Of a stretch of DNA of 64,000 bases, positions 44,283 through 55,294 are shown piece after piece. The position numbers were made by a program, and so were the translations under genes. The notes beneath the pieces were generated by a model. It was given only the letters and a program-made list of their open reading frames with translations. It did no database searches and was not told the DNA's origin. Each line of letters starts with the position of its first letter. Within the stretch, counting starts at the first letter, position 1. This DNA is from Incurvaria masculella (lineage: Eukaryota > Arthropoda > Insecta > Lepidoptera > Incurvariidae). The DNA lies in NCBI GenBank assembly GCA_946894095.1, contig OX335660.1, positions 67,001 through 131,000 on the forward strand. The letters run 5' to 3'.

Positions 44283-45379
44283 CATGCTACGGGAACTGTT
44301 ACGGCTGCAGGAGCTAGGAGAGGAGGACCGTGACATGGCGCGTCGCCCATCACTATGCGCCTGCGACACGCCACAACACGCCACGCTGGGACGTGCTACG
44401 GGAACTGTTACGGCTGCAGGAGCTAGGAGAGGAGGGCCGTGACATGGCGCGTCGCCCATTACTATGCGCCTGCGACACGCCACAACACGCCACCCGGGGA
44501 CGTGCTACGGGAACTGTTACGGCTGCAGGAGCTAGGAGAGGAGAACCGTGACATGGCGCGTCGCCCATCACTATGCGCCTGCGACACGCCACAACACGCC
44601 ACGCGGGGACGTGCTACGGGAACTGCTACGGCTGCAGGAGCTAGGAGAGGAGGACCGTGATATGGCGCGTCGCCCATCACTATGCGCCTGAGACATGCCA
44701 CAACACACCACGCGGGGACGTGCTACGAGAACTGTTACGGCTGCAGGAGCTAGGAGAGGAGGACCGTGACATGGCGCGTCGCCAATCACTATGCGCCTGC
44801 GACACGCCACAACACGCCACGCGGGGACGTGCTACGGGTACTGTTACGGCTGCAGGAGCTAGGAGAGGAGGACCGTGACATGGCGCGTCGCCCATCACTA
44901 TGCGCCTGCGACATGCCACAACACACCACGCGGGGACGTACTACGGGAACTGTTACGGCTGCAGGAGCTAGGAGAGGAGGACCGTGACATGGCGCGTCGC
45001 CCATCACTATGCGCCTGCGACACGCCACAACACGCCACGCGGGGACGTGCTACGGGAACTGTTACGGCTGCAGGAGGTAAGAGAGGAGGACCTTGACATG
45101 GCGCGTCGCCCATCACTATGCGCCTGTGACACGCCACAACACGCCACCCGGGGACGTTCTACGGGAACTGTTACAGCTGCAGGAGCTAGGGGAGGAGGAC
45201 CGTGACATGGCGCGTCGCCCATCACTATGCGCCTGCGACACGCCACAACACGCCACGCGGGGACGTGCTACGGGAACTGTTACGGCTGTAGGAGCTAGGA
45301 GAGGAGGACCGTGACATGGCGCGTCGCCCATCACTATGCGCCTGCGACACGCCACAACACGCCACGCGCGGACGTGCTA
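44283..45379. repeat. 109-bp minisatellite, left part
   Basis: About 10 units of 109 bp containing GTGCTACGGGAACTGTTACG, GCTGCAGGAGCTAGGAGAGG, ACATGGCGCGTCGCCCATCA and CTATGCGCCTGCGACACGCC. Variation between units is by point changes. Because 109 = 36 x 3 + 1, each frame passes into the next frame from unit to unit, giving regularly spaced 73- and 79-codon ORFs on the two strands. These are not called as genes. The array continues at 51063 after a LINE insertion. Confidence 0.95.
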
Positions 45380-46175
45380 TAATATAATATAAATAATATA
45401 ATATAAATCTTTATTTCACTGATTAAGCAAGTTCTGTACAAGTACAAGAATAATAAACAAAACAACAGGTTTCAGATAGTGTAGTAATGTAAGTATGTAT
45501 CGTGTTCATTGAAGAATATTTTTGCTTTATACTTTAACATGTAGTAGTTAAATTTTGTAGGATCCCTGTCTCCCAAAATAGGATTCCCTGTGCTATGGGA
45601 GAGAGGGTCTTTCGTCGGAAGATGGTAGGTTATAGTTGAGAGTAGTGTAGGTGTTTTTTTTCCAGGTAATATTAACATATATTATAAAGTGTATAAATAC
45701 ATTGTTCGCATATCCAAGCAATTAAAGTTCAATACACTGTATTTCATTAAAAATGTTAGTGTTACTTGGCTCCTGGTATTAACCAGCTGCAAGATAAATG
45801 AATCACAGTTGAGGGTAAGTACAAAAAAATCTGTAGAAGTTATAACTTGCGTTACATAAGAGTTTTTAGGACATTGACGTCGTTTTAAATTTGATTAATT
45901 TTAGGAATTATTTCAGTGTGTTTGTTGTGGTATCTATTTAATGAGCGAGAATGTAGCATTGCATAACAATAAATGTAACATAGTAGAATGTTTTTCCATA
46001 TACATCCTATAAAACACAACCTAGCAATAAATATATATAATAAATAGTATAATTTTGTAATTTTTAGATTATATTTTTTTTTCGAGAGGAATTTGTCATT
46101 GTAGTATTGATAGTTTTGATCTATTAATATGTGTGTGTATTAGAACTCAACTGAGTTGAAGTGACTATTTGTACA

Positions 46176-49121
46176 TTACTTTGTTATTGTTAATAGATTC
46201 TCGGTACTGTTGTAATCTAGATCTGTTAGCCAATTTGTAATAGTTTTTTTGCATTGGTAGCTTGATAAGTCCTTTATATTACAAATTTTATGGACATAAT
46301 TATAGATGTATGGGCCGAGGAACGAGTGAGATCTTTGTGCAAAAACTGTTTTAGTTTGAGGTACTACCCAGGTATCTAATCGTTTTGATCGAGAGTTTGA
46401 AGTGTTGATGTGTAAGGAAGCTTCTTTGTGAAAATTAAGCGTGATACATTTAACGTATAATTTTCTTACAGGCAGTAAATTGCATTCATTGTAAAGTAAT
46501 TCCGTAGGATATCGAAAGTGTTTGCGATGCATAACTTTTATAACAGCTCTTTGAGCCCTTTCAACTTTAAGCATTGCGGTCTTGACCCCAGACGCTGATA
46601 GAATAGCAGATTATTGATTGGCACAATGCAATGTAAACTATTTTTAGTAGTCTAGAATTGGCAATTTGTCGTATAGATCTGAAGATGCGCATTAATTTTC
46701 TGACTCGACCGGCTAAGGTATCAATGTGTGGTGCCCAGGATAAGCGTTCATCAATAATAACCCCCAAATATTTAGTCTGATTTGTTCGAATAATAGCTTC
46801 ACATGTGCATGTGGGAGATGACATTAGTGTACAATGGTGTATTTTAATGACGAATTCCGGTGGACGGGTAGCTTCGGTAATATGAAAGCAAAGGTATTTC
46901 GTTTTTCACACGTTTAGGGTTAGGAGATTAGTCCTGAGCCATTTTGTAATGGTATTTATGCCATTTTGTGCAAAATCCGCAACACTCTCCCAAGTCTTTG
47001 CATGAAACAGTACTACAGTGTCGTCTGCAAATGTTATCACCGATCCTTTAATTATATTGATTTTGCAGAGACCATTAATGTAAACGAGGAAAAGCGTTGG
47101 CCCCAGTACACTACCTTGTGGCACTCCAAATTTAGTATAAGCTAAGGCACTGATCTGATCGCCTATTTTAACTGCTTGCTGCCTCAAGTTTAAGTAACTT
47201 CTAAACCATTCAAGTGCTATTCCTCGGATACCCATTAGCTCCATCTTCCTGAGTAAGAGTGGGATTGATACAGTATCGAAGGCTTTTGCAAGATCTAAAA
47301 ATATACCAATGCACCTTTCTCCCCTGTCTAGGTGTTGAGTTATGGTGTCAGAAAGAAGTTTTACCGCATCCTCCGTGGATTTCTTGGTTCGGAAACCAAA
47401 CTGTCTATTTGATATGATATTGTTGCTTTCTAGAAAGTTATATAATCTGGCATTAACGATTTTTTCAAGTAGCTTCGCGAAAATGCACAACAAGGAAATT
47501 GGACGATAATTAGATACTTCATTTGATGGGCCACTTTTATAGATCGGTACTAGATTACTAATTTTGTATATTTGAGGGACTGTACCAGTTTCAAGGCTGA
47601 TATTGAAAATATGTGCCAGGGGAGAAGCAATGTATGGTATTAATCTTTTGATTAGACTAGAAGAAATTCCATCGAACCCGGGCGAGGTGCCGGTCTTTAG
47701 TAGTTTTATAAGTTTAGTAACTTCTTCTGCACTTGTCGGGGCTAAGAACAGTGATTCTAGTGGTGAGTGAGGCTCAGTAAGGTTTGCAACTAGATTAGAT
47801 TCAGTTTCATCAGTTTTTTCGAGTATTTGAAGAGCCAGTTTCTCTCCGACCGATGAAAAATAATTATTAATATGATCGAGCGGTGTACATCCTTTCGCCT
47901 GAGCTATATTAAGGAGATCTATGCTTTTGTTTAAGTTCTCACTTCCGTTATATCTTTCTTTTAGAATTTCCCATTGTTTTTTTGTATTATTTGCAGATTC
48001 TTCAATTCTTTTTGCATCATATTGATCTTTATTATTTTGCAAGACATTATTGCAGTAATTTCTGTAATTTTTGTAGGTTTGTGTAATTTTTGCAATGTGT
48101 TGTCAGGATCTAGTTTGTGCTTTTTATGCACTGCGTCTCTTTTTCTAATGCATTTAAGTAGATTGTATGTCACCCAGGGCTTACGAATTTGCTTAGAATG
48201 AGGAATAGTTACCTTGGATTTGTTATTATTAATGCAATTTGTTATTATGTTAGTAAATTTAAGTGCGGCTTTATTTGCGTCATTTATTTCGTAAATTAAG
48301 TTCCAGTTTTGCAACTGTATTTCTTTTTCGATTTTACCGTAATCGATTTTGTAGGTGAATTTAGAAGTGGACGTTGATTTAAAAGAGATGGATAGGTTTA
48401 TTGATAGTAGCACGGAGTGATGGTCAGTTATATCCGTTAAATAAATTACTGTTTTTGGCTCGCATTTTGTATTGAGTAAGACATGATCAAGGCAGTTTTT
48501 CTCTCGGGTAGGTATTACGTGAGCTGTGTAATATCCGTACATTGCAGTGAGATTGAGATAGCTTTCAGAATGCCTATCAGCATTTCCTGGTTTAATGTCA
48601 ATATTCATATCTCCTAGCAAGATATTTCGACTGCAGGAACATTTAGCGAGTATAGATTCAAGTGAGGCTAAGAACCGGTCAGTATTTGTAAAACATGGGG
48701 GCCTATATATGGCAATAATGGTGATTTTATTTTCGAGTTTTATCAGCACGCAGTTCGCGTCTTGGAACTGGGGTTCTTCAAACGAGGCTTGGATATTCTC
48801 TTTAACATAAACTATAATTCCGTCGTTTTTGTTGATAAGATTTTTTGAAGTGAAACAAGTATATCCTAGCAACGGTGTCGCAAGGAAGCCTAGCGAGTTC
48901 CAACATTCTGTGAATACCAAAACATCCGGTAAGAACTTTAATCTAGTCATAAAAACGTTAAAGCTGTTAATATTTCGATTGAAACTTCTAATATTCTGCA
49001 GTATTACTGTAAAATTGTTATTACCATAGTCTAATAGGTTTGAGCAACATTCCGGGAAATAACACTGGGTGCTGAATGGTTCCGAATCAAGATCACATAT
49101 AATGTTATTTAAGCTGTCCAT
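46176..49121 (-). pseudogene. LINE ORF2: endonuclease plus reverse transcriptase, three lesions
   Basis: About 980 codons. The first frame (49121-47961) is an apurinic-type endonuclease: QNIRS at 42-46, E72 (FTECW), YRPP 139-142, GDMN 170-173, LDHV 211-214, TDHHSV 232-237. A one-base shift near 48085 leads into the reverse transcriptase frame (48042-46906): NYRPISLL 178-185, FLDLAKAFDTV 248-258, FGVPQGSVLGP 305-315 and FADD 338-341, the catalytic aspartates. A TGA stop at 46908-46906 is followed in frame by TKYLGVIIDERLSW. A second frameshift near 46570 joins the last 130 codons. All catalytic residues are visible, but the protein cannot be made as one chain. Confidence 0.9.
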
Positions 49122-49681
49122 ATTATTATTAAGTCATTAGAAGGTGAGCAGTATAATGTTCTATTCAGCATAAGTAAACAGGCAGGTAAATGTACTAGGG
49201 CAGTATGAAGTGAAAGGCAGTAGTGAGTAATATTTGACATAACGATATTAGCTAGGCAACCTTTCTTCAGTGATTTATGTGGGTGGCGGAACTTACGGTA
49301 GTATTGGGCTAGTTTTTTATAGTGTGTGTTCGTAAGGTTTATGTTGATGCATTTGTGTGTGTCTGTGACATTATTGCACAGTGTATTGGTAGCGAGACCT
49401 ATTCGTATATTTGAGTACATTGGGCACATAGTAAATAGAATAATGTGGTTAGGTATTTTTCGTGTAAGAGATGTTTTATGTTTGTTTTCGTTGTGTTTAC
49501 AGATTATTTGCAAGACAGTATGCATAGCAAGTAGTTTTATGGGTGTGTATTCATTTTTAAGAGTTTTTATTTGTTGCGTGATTATTGTGTAGTGTAGGGT
49601 GTTAGGTAATGTTAAGTTAATATAACAAAGATATAGATGGAATGTATACGTTAGCAAAACAGCATGGCATGGTAGAAGTAG
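49122..49681 (-). other. ORF1-ORF2 spacer of the LINE
   Basis: 560 bp between ORF1 and ORF2. A 182-codon frame crosses it on the - strand without a recognisable domain; I treat it as chance. Confidence 0.4.
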
Positions 49682-50563
49682 TCAAATCGCGACAGTTTCG
49701 AGTTCTTGAATTTGTTTTTCAGACGTTATGTGGAAGTGCTTGCCATTGTCTGTTTTACGTAGGAAAACTCTTCCGTGGCTCGTCCAGCAGTATTTGTAAT
49801 TCAGACTCTTCGCCTGTTGTCGAGCAAGGAAGAATAGCCGTCGGGACTTCGCCGTCAAACCTTCAGAGACGTAAATAGGCGAGTTGTTTCCATTAAAACC
49901 GACGGTTTCCGCGTTCAGCCTGTGTTCTTTATTGTATTTCTTGAAGGCCTTGACAATACTTTCCTTGGTCAAGGGGCTTGACATCTCCAGTTGTATGGAA
50001 GGTGTGATTTCTTTTCCATGTGATCGGTAGATATTACGTATACAGCCTACGTGAATATCAACTCCTATTGCGCGGCATAGTTTGGTAGTTATAGCCGGTA
50101 AGTCCTCGTTGACTTGTTTCGGTACGTTGCGAATCTCAAGGCACGCGCTCATTGCCTTTGCTTCCATTTGTTCAATTTTGTTTTCCAGCGTTTCTATATA
50201 AATACGATCATTAGACTTGTCGTTTTCGAGTTTTTTCACGCGACTATTTAATTCATCGTACTGATCCGACACAAAGTTAATAGAGGATTCAATTTCCTGA
50301 TTTTGCTTTTTTATTTCCGCATTTTGTTTTTTTACTTCAGCAATGTCACTGGATAGCTTGAGGAGAAAAGAGTCCTGTTCATTCTTCCAAGTCTTCAGCA
50401 TATCAAAAATATCCTCTTTAAAAGATTTTAGTTCCAGTGTCAAGTCATCATCTGGTTTCTGACGTTTCATTCGTTTTGTAATTCTAATCGGCGTATGATC
50501 GGCAGTGCAGCGCAACAGATCGTTTTCCGATGCGGAGAGGTTGGAGGGCGGTGTGCGCTGCAT
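49682..50563 (-). CDS. LINE ORF1 protein
   Basis: 293 residues, uninterrupted. ORF1 proteins of LINEs bind the element's RNA and act as chaperones in the ribonucleoprotein particle. The N-terminus is basic/polar. A long coiled coil runs from about 45 to 135 (heptad-rich, with KKQNAEIKKQNQEIE and VKKLENDKSNDRIYIETLEN). About 140-215 holds an RRM-like segment (ACLEIRNVP; AIGVDIHVGCIRNIYR). The C-terminal part (about 225-285: PIYVSEGLTAKSRRLFF, WTSHGRVFLRKTDNG) resembles the C-terminal domain that LINE ORF1 proteins share with baculovirus FP proteins. The start is the first ATG in the frame. It precedes ORF2 by 560 bp. I found no break. Confidence 0.85.
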   Translation of the reverse strand: MQRTPPSNLSASENDLLRCTADHTPIRITKRMKRQKPDDDLTLELKSFKEDIFDMLKTWKNEQDSFLLKLSSDIAEVKKQNAEIKKQNQEIESSINFVSDQYDELNSRVKKLENDKSNDRIYIETLENKIEQMEAKAMSACLEIRNVPKQVNEDLPAITTKLCRAIGVDIHVGCIRNIYRSHGKEITPSIQLEMSSPLTKESIVKAFKKYNKEHRLNAETVGFNGNNSPIYVSEGLTAKSRRLFFLARQQAKSLNYKYCWTSHGRVFLRKTDNGKHFHITSEKQIQELETVAI

Positions 50564-51062
50564 TATGCTGAGCTACCAGGCCAACAAAGGGTAACAGGAG
50601 TCAGATTTATCTTAGTGCGGGCGGTGTTGTCAATACAGTCCAGTGGCACCTCGACTAACTTTATTTAAAAAGGACCGGGTTGGTACTAGGAGAGCAGCTG
50701 CTATGAAGAGCTTATAAATAAGCGGGTTTCAAGTGACGGAAAGATAGTTAGATAGATAGACGTAAAGTAGTAGCGTAACGCGGTCGCCTAGAGCTCAATT
50801 ATCAGGAGAACAGCTTCAGGGTGCAGCTATTTTTCTTTTTGGCCGGTACTCTGGCTGCAGTAGACGTGTACGCATGTGGCGGTGGCACTCACACGGCAAG
50901 TGTGAATGTGTTTATTGTGTGCAGTCTTACCGCACAGTGTTGGTTCGAACCTCCTGTCTTCTTTTGTGCTCCTAATTTTACTTGTATAATATTACGCTTT
51001 CAATATATAGTGAAACAACAAAATACAGGTCTACTCTCACTGCGGTCCGCGACAAAAGAGGA

Positions 51063-52353
51063 ACGGGAACTGTTACGGCTACAGGAGCTAGGAGAGGAGG
51101 ACCGTGACATGGCGCGTCGCCCATCACTATGCGCCTGCGACACGCCACAACACGCCACGCGCGGACGTGCTACGGGAACTGTTACGGCTACAGGAGCTAG
51201 GAGAGGAGGACCGTGACATGGCGCGTCGCCCATCACTATGCGCCTGCGACACACCACAACACGCCACGCGGGGACGTGCTACGGGAACTGTTACGGCTGC
51301 AGGAGGTAAGAAAGGAGGACCGTGATATGACGCGTCGCCCATCACTATGCGCCTGCGACACGCCACAACACGCCACGCGGGGTCGTGCTACGGGAACTGT
51401 TACGGCTGCAGGAGCTAAGAGAGGAGGACCGTGACATGGCGCGTCGCCCATCACTATGCGCCTGCGACACGCCACAACACGCCACGCGGGGTCGTGCTAC
51501 GGGAACTGTTACCGCTGCAGGAGCTAGGAGAGGAGGACCGTGACATGGCGCGTCGCCCATCACTATGCGTCTGCGACACGCCACAACACGCCACGCGGGG
51601 ACGTGCTACGGGAACTGTTACGGCTGCAGGAGGTAAGAGAGGAGGACCTTGACATGGCGCGTCGCCCATCACTATGCGCCTGCGACAAGCCACAACACGC
51701 CACGCGGGGACGTGCTACGGGAACTGTTACGGCTGCAGGAGGTAAGAGAGGAGGACCGTGACATGGCGCGTCGCCCATCACTATGCGCCTGCGACACGCC
51801 ACAACACGCCCACGGGGACGTGCTACGGGGACTGTTACGGCTGCAGGAGGTAAGAGAGGAGGACCGTGATATGGCGCGTCGCCCATCACTATGCGCCTGC
51901 GACACGCCACAACACGCCACGCGGGGACGTGCTACGGGAACTGTTACGGCTGCAGGAGCTAGGAGAGGAGGACCGTGACATGGCGCGATGCCCATCACTA
52001 TGCGCCTGCGACACGCCACAACACGCCACGCGGGGACGTGCTACGGGAACTGTTACGGCTGCAGGAGGTAAGAGAGGAGGACCGTGATATGGCGCATCGC
52101 CCATCACTATGCGCCTGCGACATGCCACAACACGCCACGCGGGGACGTTCTACGGGAACTGTTACGGCTGCAGGAGCTAGGAGAGGAGGACCGTGACATG
52201 GCGCGTCGCCCATCACTATGCGCCTGCGACATGCCACAACACGCCACGCGGGGACGTGCTACGGGAACTGTTACGGCTGCAGGAGCTAGGAGAGGAGGAC
52301 CGTGACATGGCGCATCGCCCATCACTATGCGCCTGCGACATGCCACAACACGC
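51063..52353. repeat. 109-bp minisatellite, right part
   Basis: About 12 more units of the array at 44283, including one unit with a 1-bp loss and rearrangement near 51808. Several units read GCAGGAGGTAAGAGAGG instead of GCAGGAGCTAGGAGAGG, which creates a splice-donor-like AG/GTAAGA. The first units share the GGCTACAGG and CGCGCGGACG variants with the last left unit, showing the two parts were contiguous before the LINE arrived. Confidence 0.95.
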
Positions 52354-53164
52354 CGAGCCACGACAATCCCCACTGTCACGGGTGTCATTTTACATCGGTG
52401 TCGAAATATCGCGCCGCCATTAGCCGCGCCTCCGCGCCGCGTCCACGCCGAATTGCCATCATGCGCGGTCCCCGGTACCCACACCCACACGTATCCGATG
52501 TATCGTTGTATAAGCGTTCAGCCAGCGTTGGAATTGATTTGTGTTGACTGTCGCGTCGCTTCCTGCCGACTGTTGACACACTCTCGGCCTCGAGTCACCC
52601 TCTCACACACCCCGTAACTACATATAAATTGTTTATTAGTGTTGCCTCTCTGAGTTTATGATTAAAGTTATTAATATCAAGGGTCATTAATTATTGCTAG
52701 GCGCATGCTGTCATGTCATTTTAAGTTAAGCAGCACTTTTCTAGGACAAGTTGTCAACTCTATACGTAGATGGTCTTCATAATCAGTTAGATCTTATAGG
52801 TGAATGTAGAAATTGAATGGGCGCATTGAACGATGGCAAATTGAGAACGGAGAGATTTAAGAGCATTCTCCGTCGATTTAGTGTAGTTGGACTACCAAAA
52901 CTTTAAATAAAGGAAACAAAATAACATAAAAATCTTACTTCGGAGTTGGAGGGTCTTTAAATTCTGAAATACCTCGGTGTGCAAGAAGTACGGTGCGCCG
53001 CTGGATCAAGTCAAATGATCCATGCAGGCGCTGATCCGGCCTACGAATGCGACGACGAGCAACGCCTTATTAGATGCAAGACCTTATGTGTCGCTTTTAA
53101 AGGACCAGTTTTGATTCCTGCGTGAAATCCTGTTGCTTCTTTTTGAGGACTCCCAATTTGTTTA
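52354..53164. other. non-coding stretch
   Basis: GC-rich to 52610, then AT-rich. No gene or repeat recognised. Confidence 0.35.
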
Positions 53165-53526
53165 GAGTGCTTGGCTTTATCGCTTGATCCCAAAAAGGGA
53201 AGCGGACCTGATGGAATCCACCCAATATTTGTAAGAAACTGCGCAGATGTACTGGCCTCTCCTATGTCTTACTTGTTTTGTTTGTCCCTAGACAAGGGCT
53301 ATTTTCCTTTAGAATGGAAACGCTCTTTTATCGTGCCTTTCTACAAAAAAGGAGACAAACACAATATAGAAAACTATCCTCAATATCTAAATTAAATGTA
53401 ATTTGTAAGTTATTTGAAAAGATAGTTTTTGACTGAATTTTTCCTTTAATTAGGCCACTTATTATTCCGAACCAACACGGTTTTATCTCGAAAAAATCGA
53501 CCGAGACAAACTTATGTGAGTTTGTT
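53165..53526 (+). pseudogene. LINE reverse transcriptase fragment
   Basis: The frame reads LDPKKGSGPDGIHPIFVRNC, then PLEWKRSFIVPFYKKGDKHN and IENYP, with a frameshift before KLFEKIV. After a TGA come IIPNQHGF and KKSTETNLC. This is the N-terminal third of a CR1/Jockey-group RT (GPDGI, P..KKGD, QHGF..KKST). It stops at 53526, before catalytic block A. Confidence 0.75.
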
Positions 53527-54948
53527 GACCTCCCGCCCTCCCATGCTCGCTCGGCTACGGTCTCTTCTATTTTACCGCCGCCGCCGCCGTTGCCGCTAGT
53601 GTTCATTCCGGTTGGCCGTCACCTGTCAGCTGTCGACGTGTCTAAACACATTCTGCACGATAAAATAATACCCTTCTCTACCCTTCATCATCGCCTCGCC
53701 CTCCCTCCCTCCCCCCACCCCCACCCCCACCCCCCCCCCGTCGCCGCAGCCACCGCCGTCAGCGCGACTCACCATATCGCAACATGTCGGTCGTCGCCGT
53801 GTTCACTTAAAGAGATTTCATCTAAGAGGTGGTGGATGGGTGGGTGGCACTGTCAACTTGTATGCTTGTATGTACAAATAATTATTTCATCATGAAATCA
53901 ATTCAGTAAATTTATCAAAATTTAAAAGGCTAAATGTAGACACAATACTGATCTTAAATGTGCAGACGACCGAATTAAAGTCATCGAATATTTCGTTCAG
54001 TTATTGTTCCATGAAAAATTGTATTTAAACGTCAAATTATACGCCTTTCTGACGAAGCAAAAAAAACAGAGATTAACTTTAATTTACGCACGTCACGCAA
54101 TGGAAAGGCGTTGTTCATGGGAGTGCTGTAAATTTAAGTACATCTCTAGACATGTTCTGGTCATATTTACTAAATTAAAATATAAGAGATAGATAGCTCA
54201 AAATTCCGAAAAACACGACGATTTTTTTTTATTTGTTCGAACCCGTAATGTATTTAGCGGAGTGTTTTATACAGAGAATTAAAAAAAAAGGTTATTGGGA
54301 TCAATAGTAACATAAAAGTCAATTTTTTTTTCTGAATTTACTTTAGATAAAAACTTACGGTTTCCATACAAACTTTATTTCTAATGTCTAATGTTCCGCA
54401 CAAACGTCGGAATAAAGGCGCGAGTGAGCGAGTAGGGACAAGTGGAGGCCCGACTCAGGTACAGGACAGGGCGCGCCGCCGCGGCGACACTATTACACTA
54501 GACGAAAACACAAAGGAGATATTCACTGGAGAACAGAAATGTGATAGATAGTGCTCCAAATCATCGATAACCATTTTTAATGAATTTGATTTTCAAATAT
54601 TTCAACTTTTATGATTACTCCAGCTAATATAATTCGATCTAAACAGATGTTGAACAATTAGTTCCATTACATCTTCGACATCCTTTTTTTGTTGAGCGAT
54701 TATTATCTCACCTAAAGCTCAGCAATAAATGTTACTTTCAGATTTTTTTTTCTTTCAGAAATAAAAAAAAAACAATAAATAAAATAGAATTTGAAGTTCT
54801 TCGTTCAGAAGATTACGCAGCTTCCGCATATTTATAATCTCAGTCATTGCAGATGACCAACTTAATAAACCGTGACATTTTTTCGGAAATTTTAAGTGCT
54901 TTATTACAGGAGTCGCAAATAATAGAACTTATAATTTTGTGACTCACA
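53527..54948. other. non-coding stretch
   Basis: C-rich microsatellite at 53698-53742 (CCCTCC, CCCCCA units). The region is otherwise AT-rich with no recognised gene. Confidence 0.35.
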
Positions 54949-55292
54949 CGTAGCGCTGCTACGCCACGCCACATTCGCTGGAGGAAAATAAACAAACTTG
55001 TAGCGCTGCTACGCCTTACCACACTCGCTGCAGGAAAATAAACAGACTCGTAGCGCTGCTACGCCATGCCACACCCGCTGCAGGAAAATGAACAGACTCG
55101 TAGCGCTGCTACGCCACGCCACACTCGCTGCAGGAAAATAAACAGACTCGTAGCGCTGCTACGCCACGCCACACTCGCTGCAGGAAAATAAACAGACTCG
55201 TAGCGCTGCTACGCTACGCCACACTCGCTGCAGGAAAATAAACAGACTCGTAGCGCTGCTACGCCACGCCACACTCGCTGCAGGAAAATAAA
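54949..55292. repeat. 50-bp minisatellite, left part
   Basis: About 7 units of 50 bp with CGTAGCGCTGCTACGCCACG, CCACACTCGCTGCAGG and AAAATAAACAGACT. Each unit holds the hairpin CGTAGC-GCT-GCTACG. The array continues at 56565 after a mariner insertion. Confidence 0.9.
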
Positions 55293-55294
55293 TA

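Larger units (their letters stand above)
45380..51062 (-). mobile_element. nearly full-length LINE inserted in the 109-bp array
   Basis: About 5.68 kb: 5' UTR (51062-50564), ORF1 (50563-49682), spacer, ORF2 (49121-46176), 3' UTR and an AATAAAGATTTATATTATAT tail at 45413-45380. The endonuclease is of the apurinic type and the RT wording fits the CR1/Jockey group. The junctions read GACGTGCTA at the left and CGGGAACTG at the right, which rejoin exactly to one minisatellite unit. No target duplication longer than a base or two is seen. ORF1 is intact; ORF2 carries three lesions. Confidence 0.9.

Noticed and set aside
44235..45355. Serial 73- and 79-codon ORFs on both strands as a gene family
   Set aside because: They recur exactly every 109 bp because the minisatellite unit is not a multiple of 3; no independent genes.
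49109..49657. 182-codon ORF between LINE ORF1 and ORF2 as a third ORF
   Set aside because: No domain, and overlaps the ORF2 start; known LINEs of this type have two ORFs.
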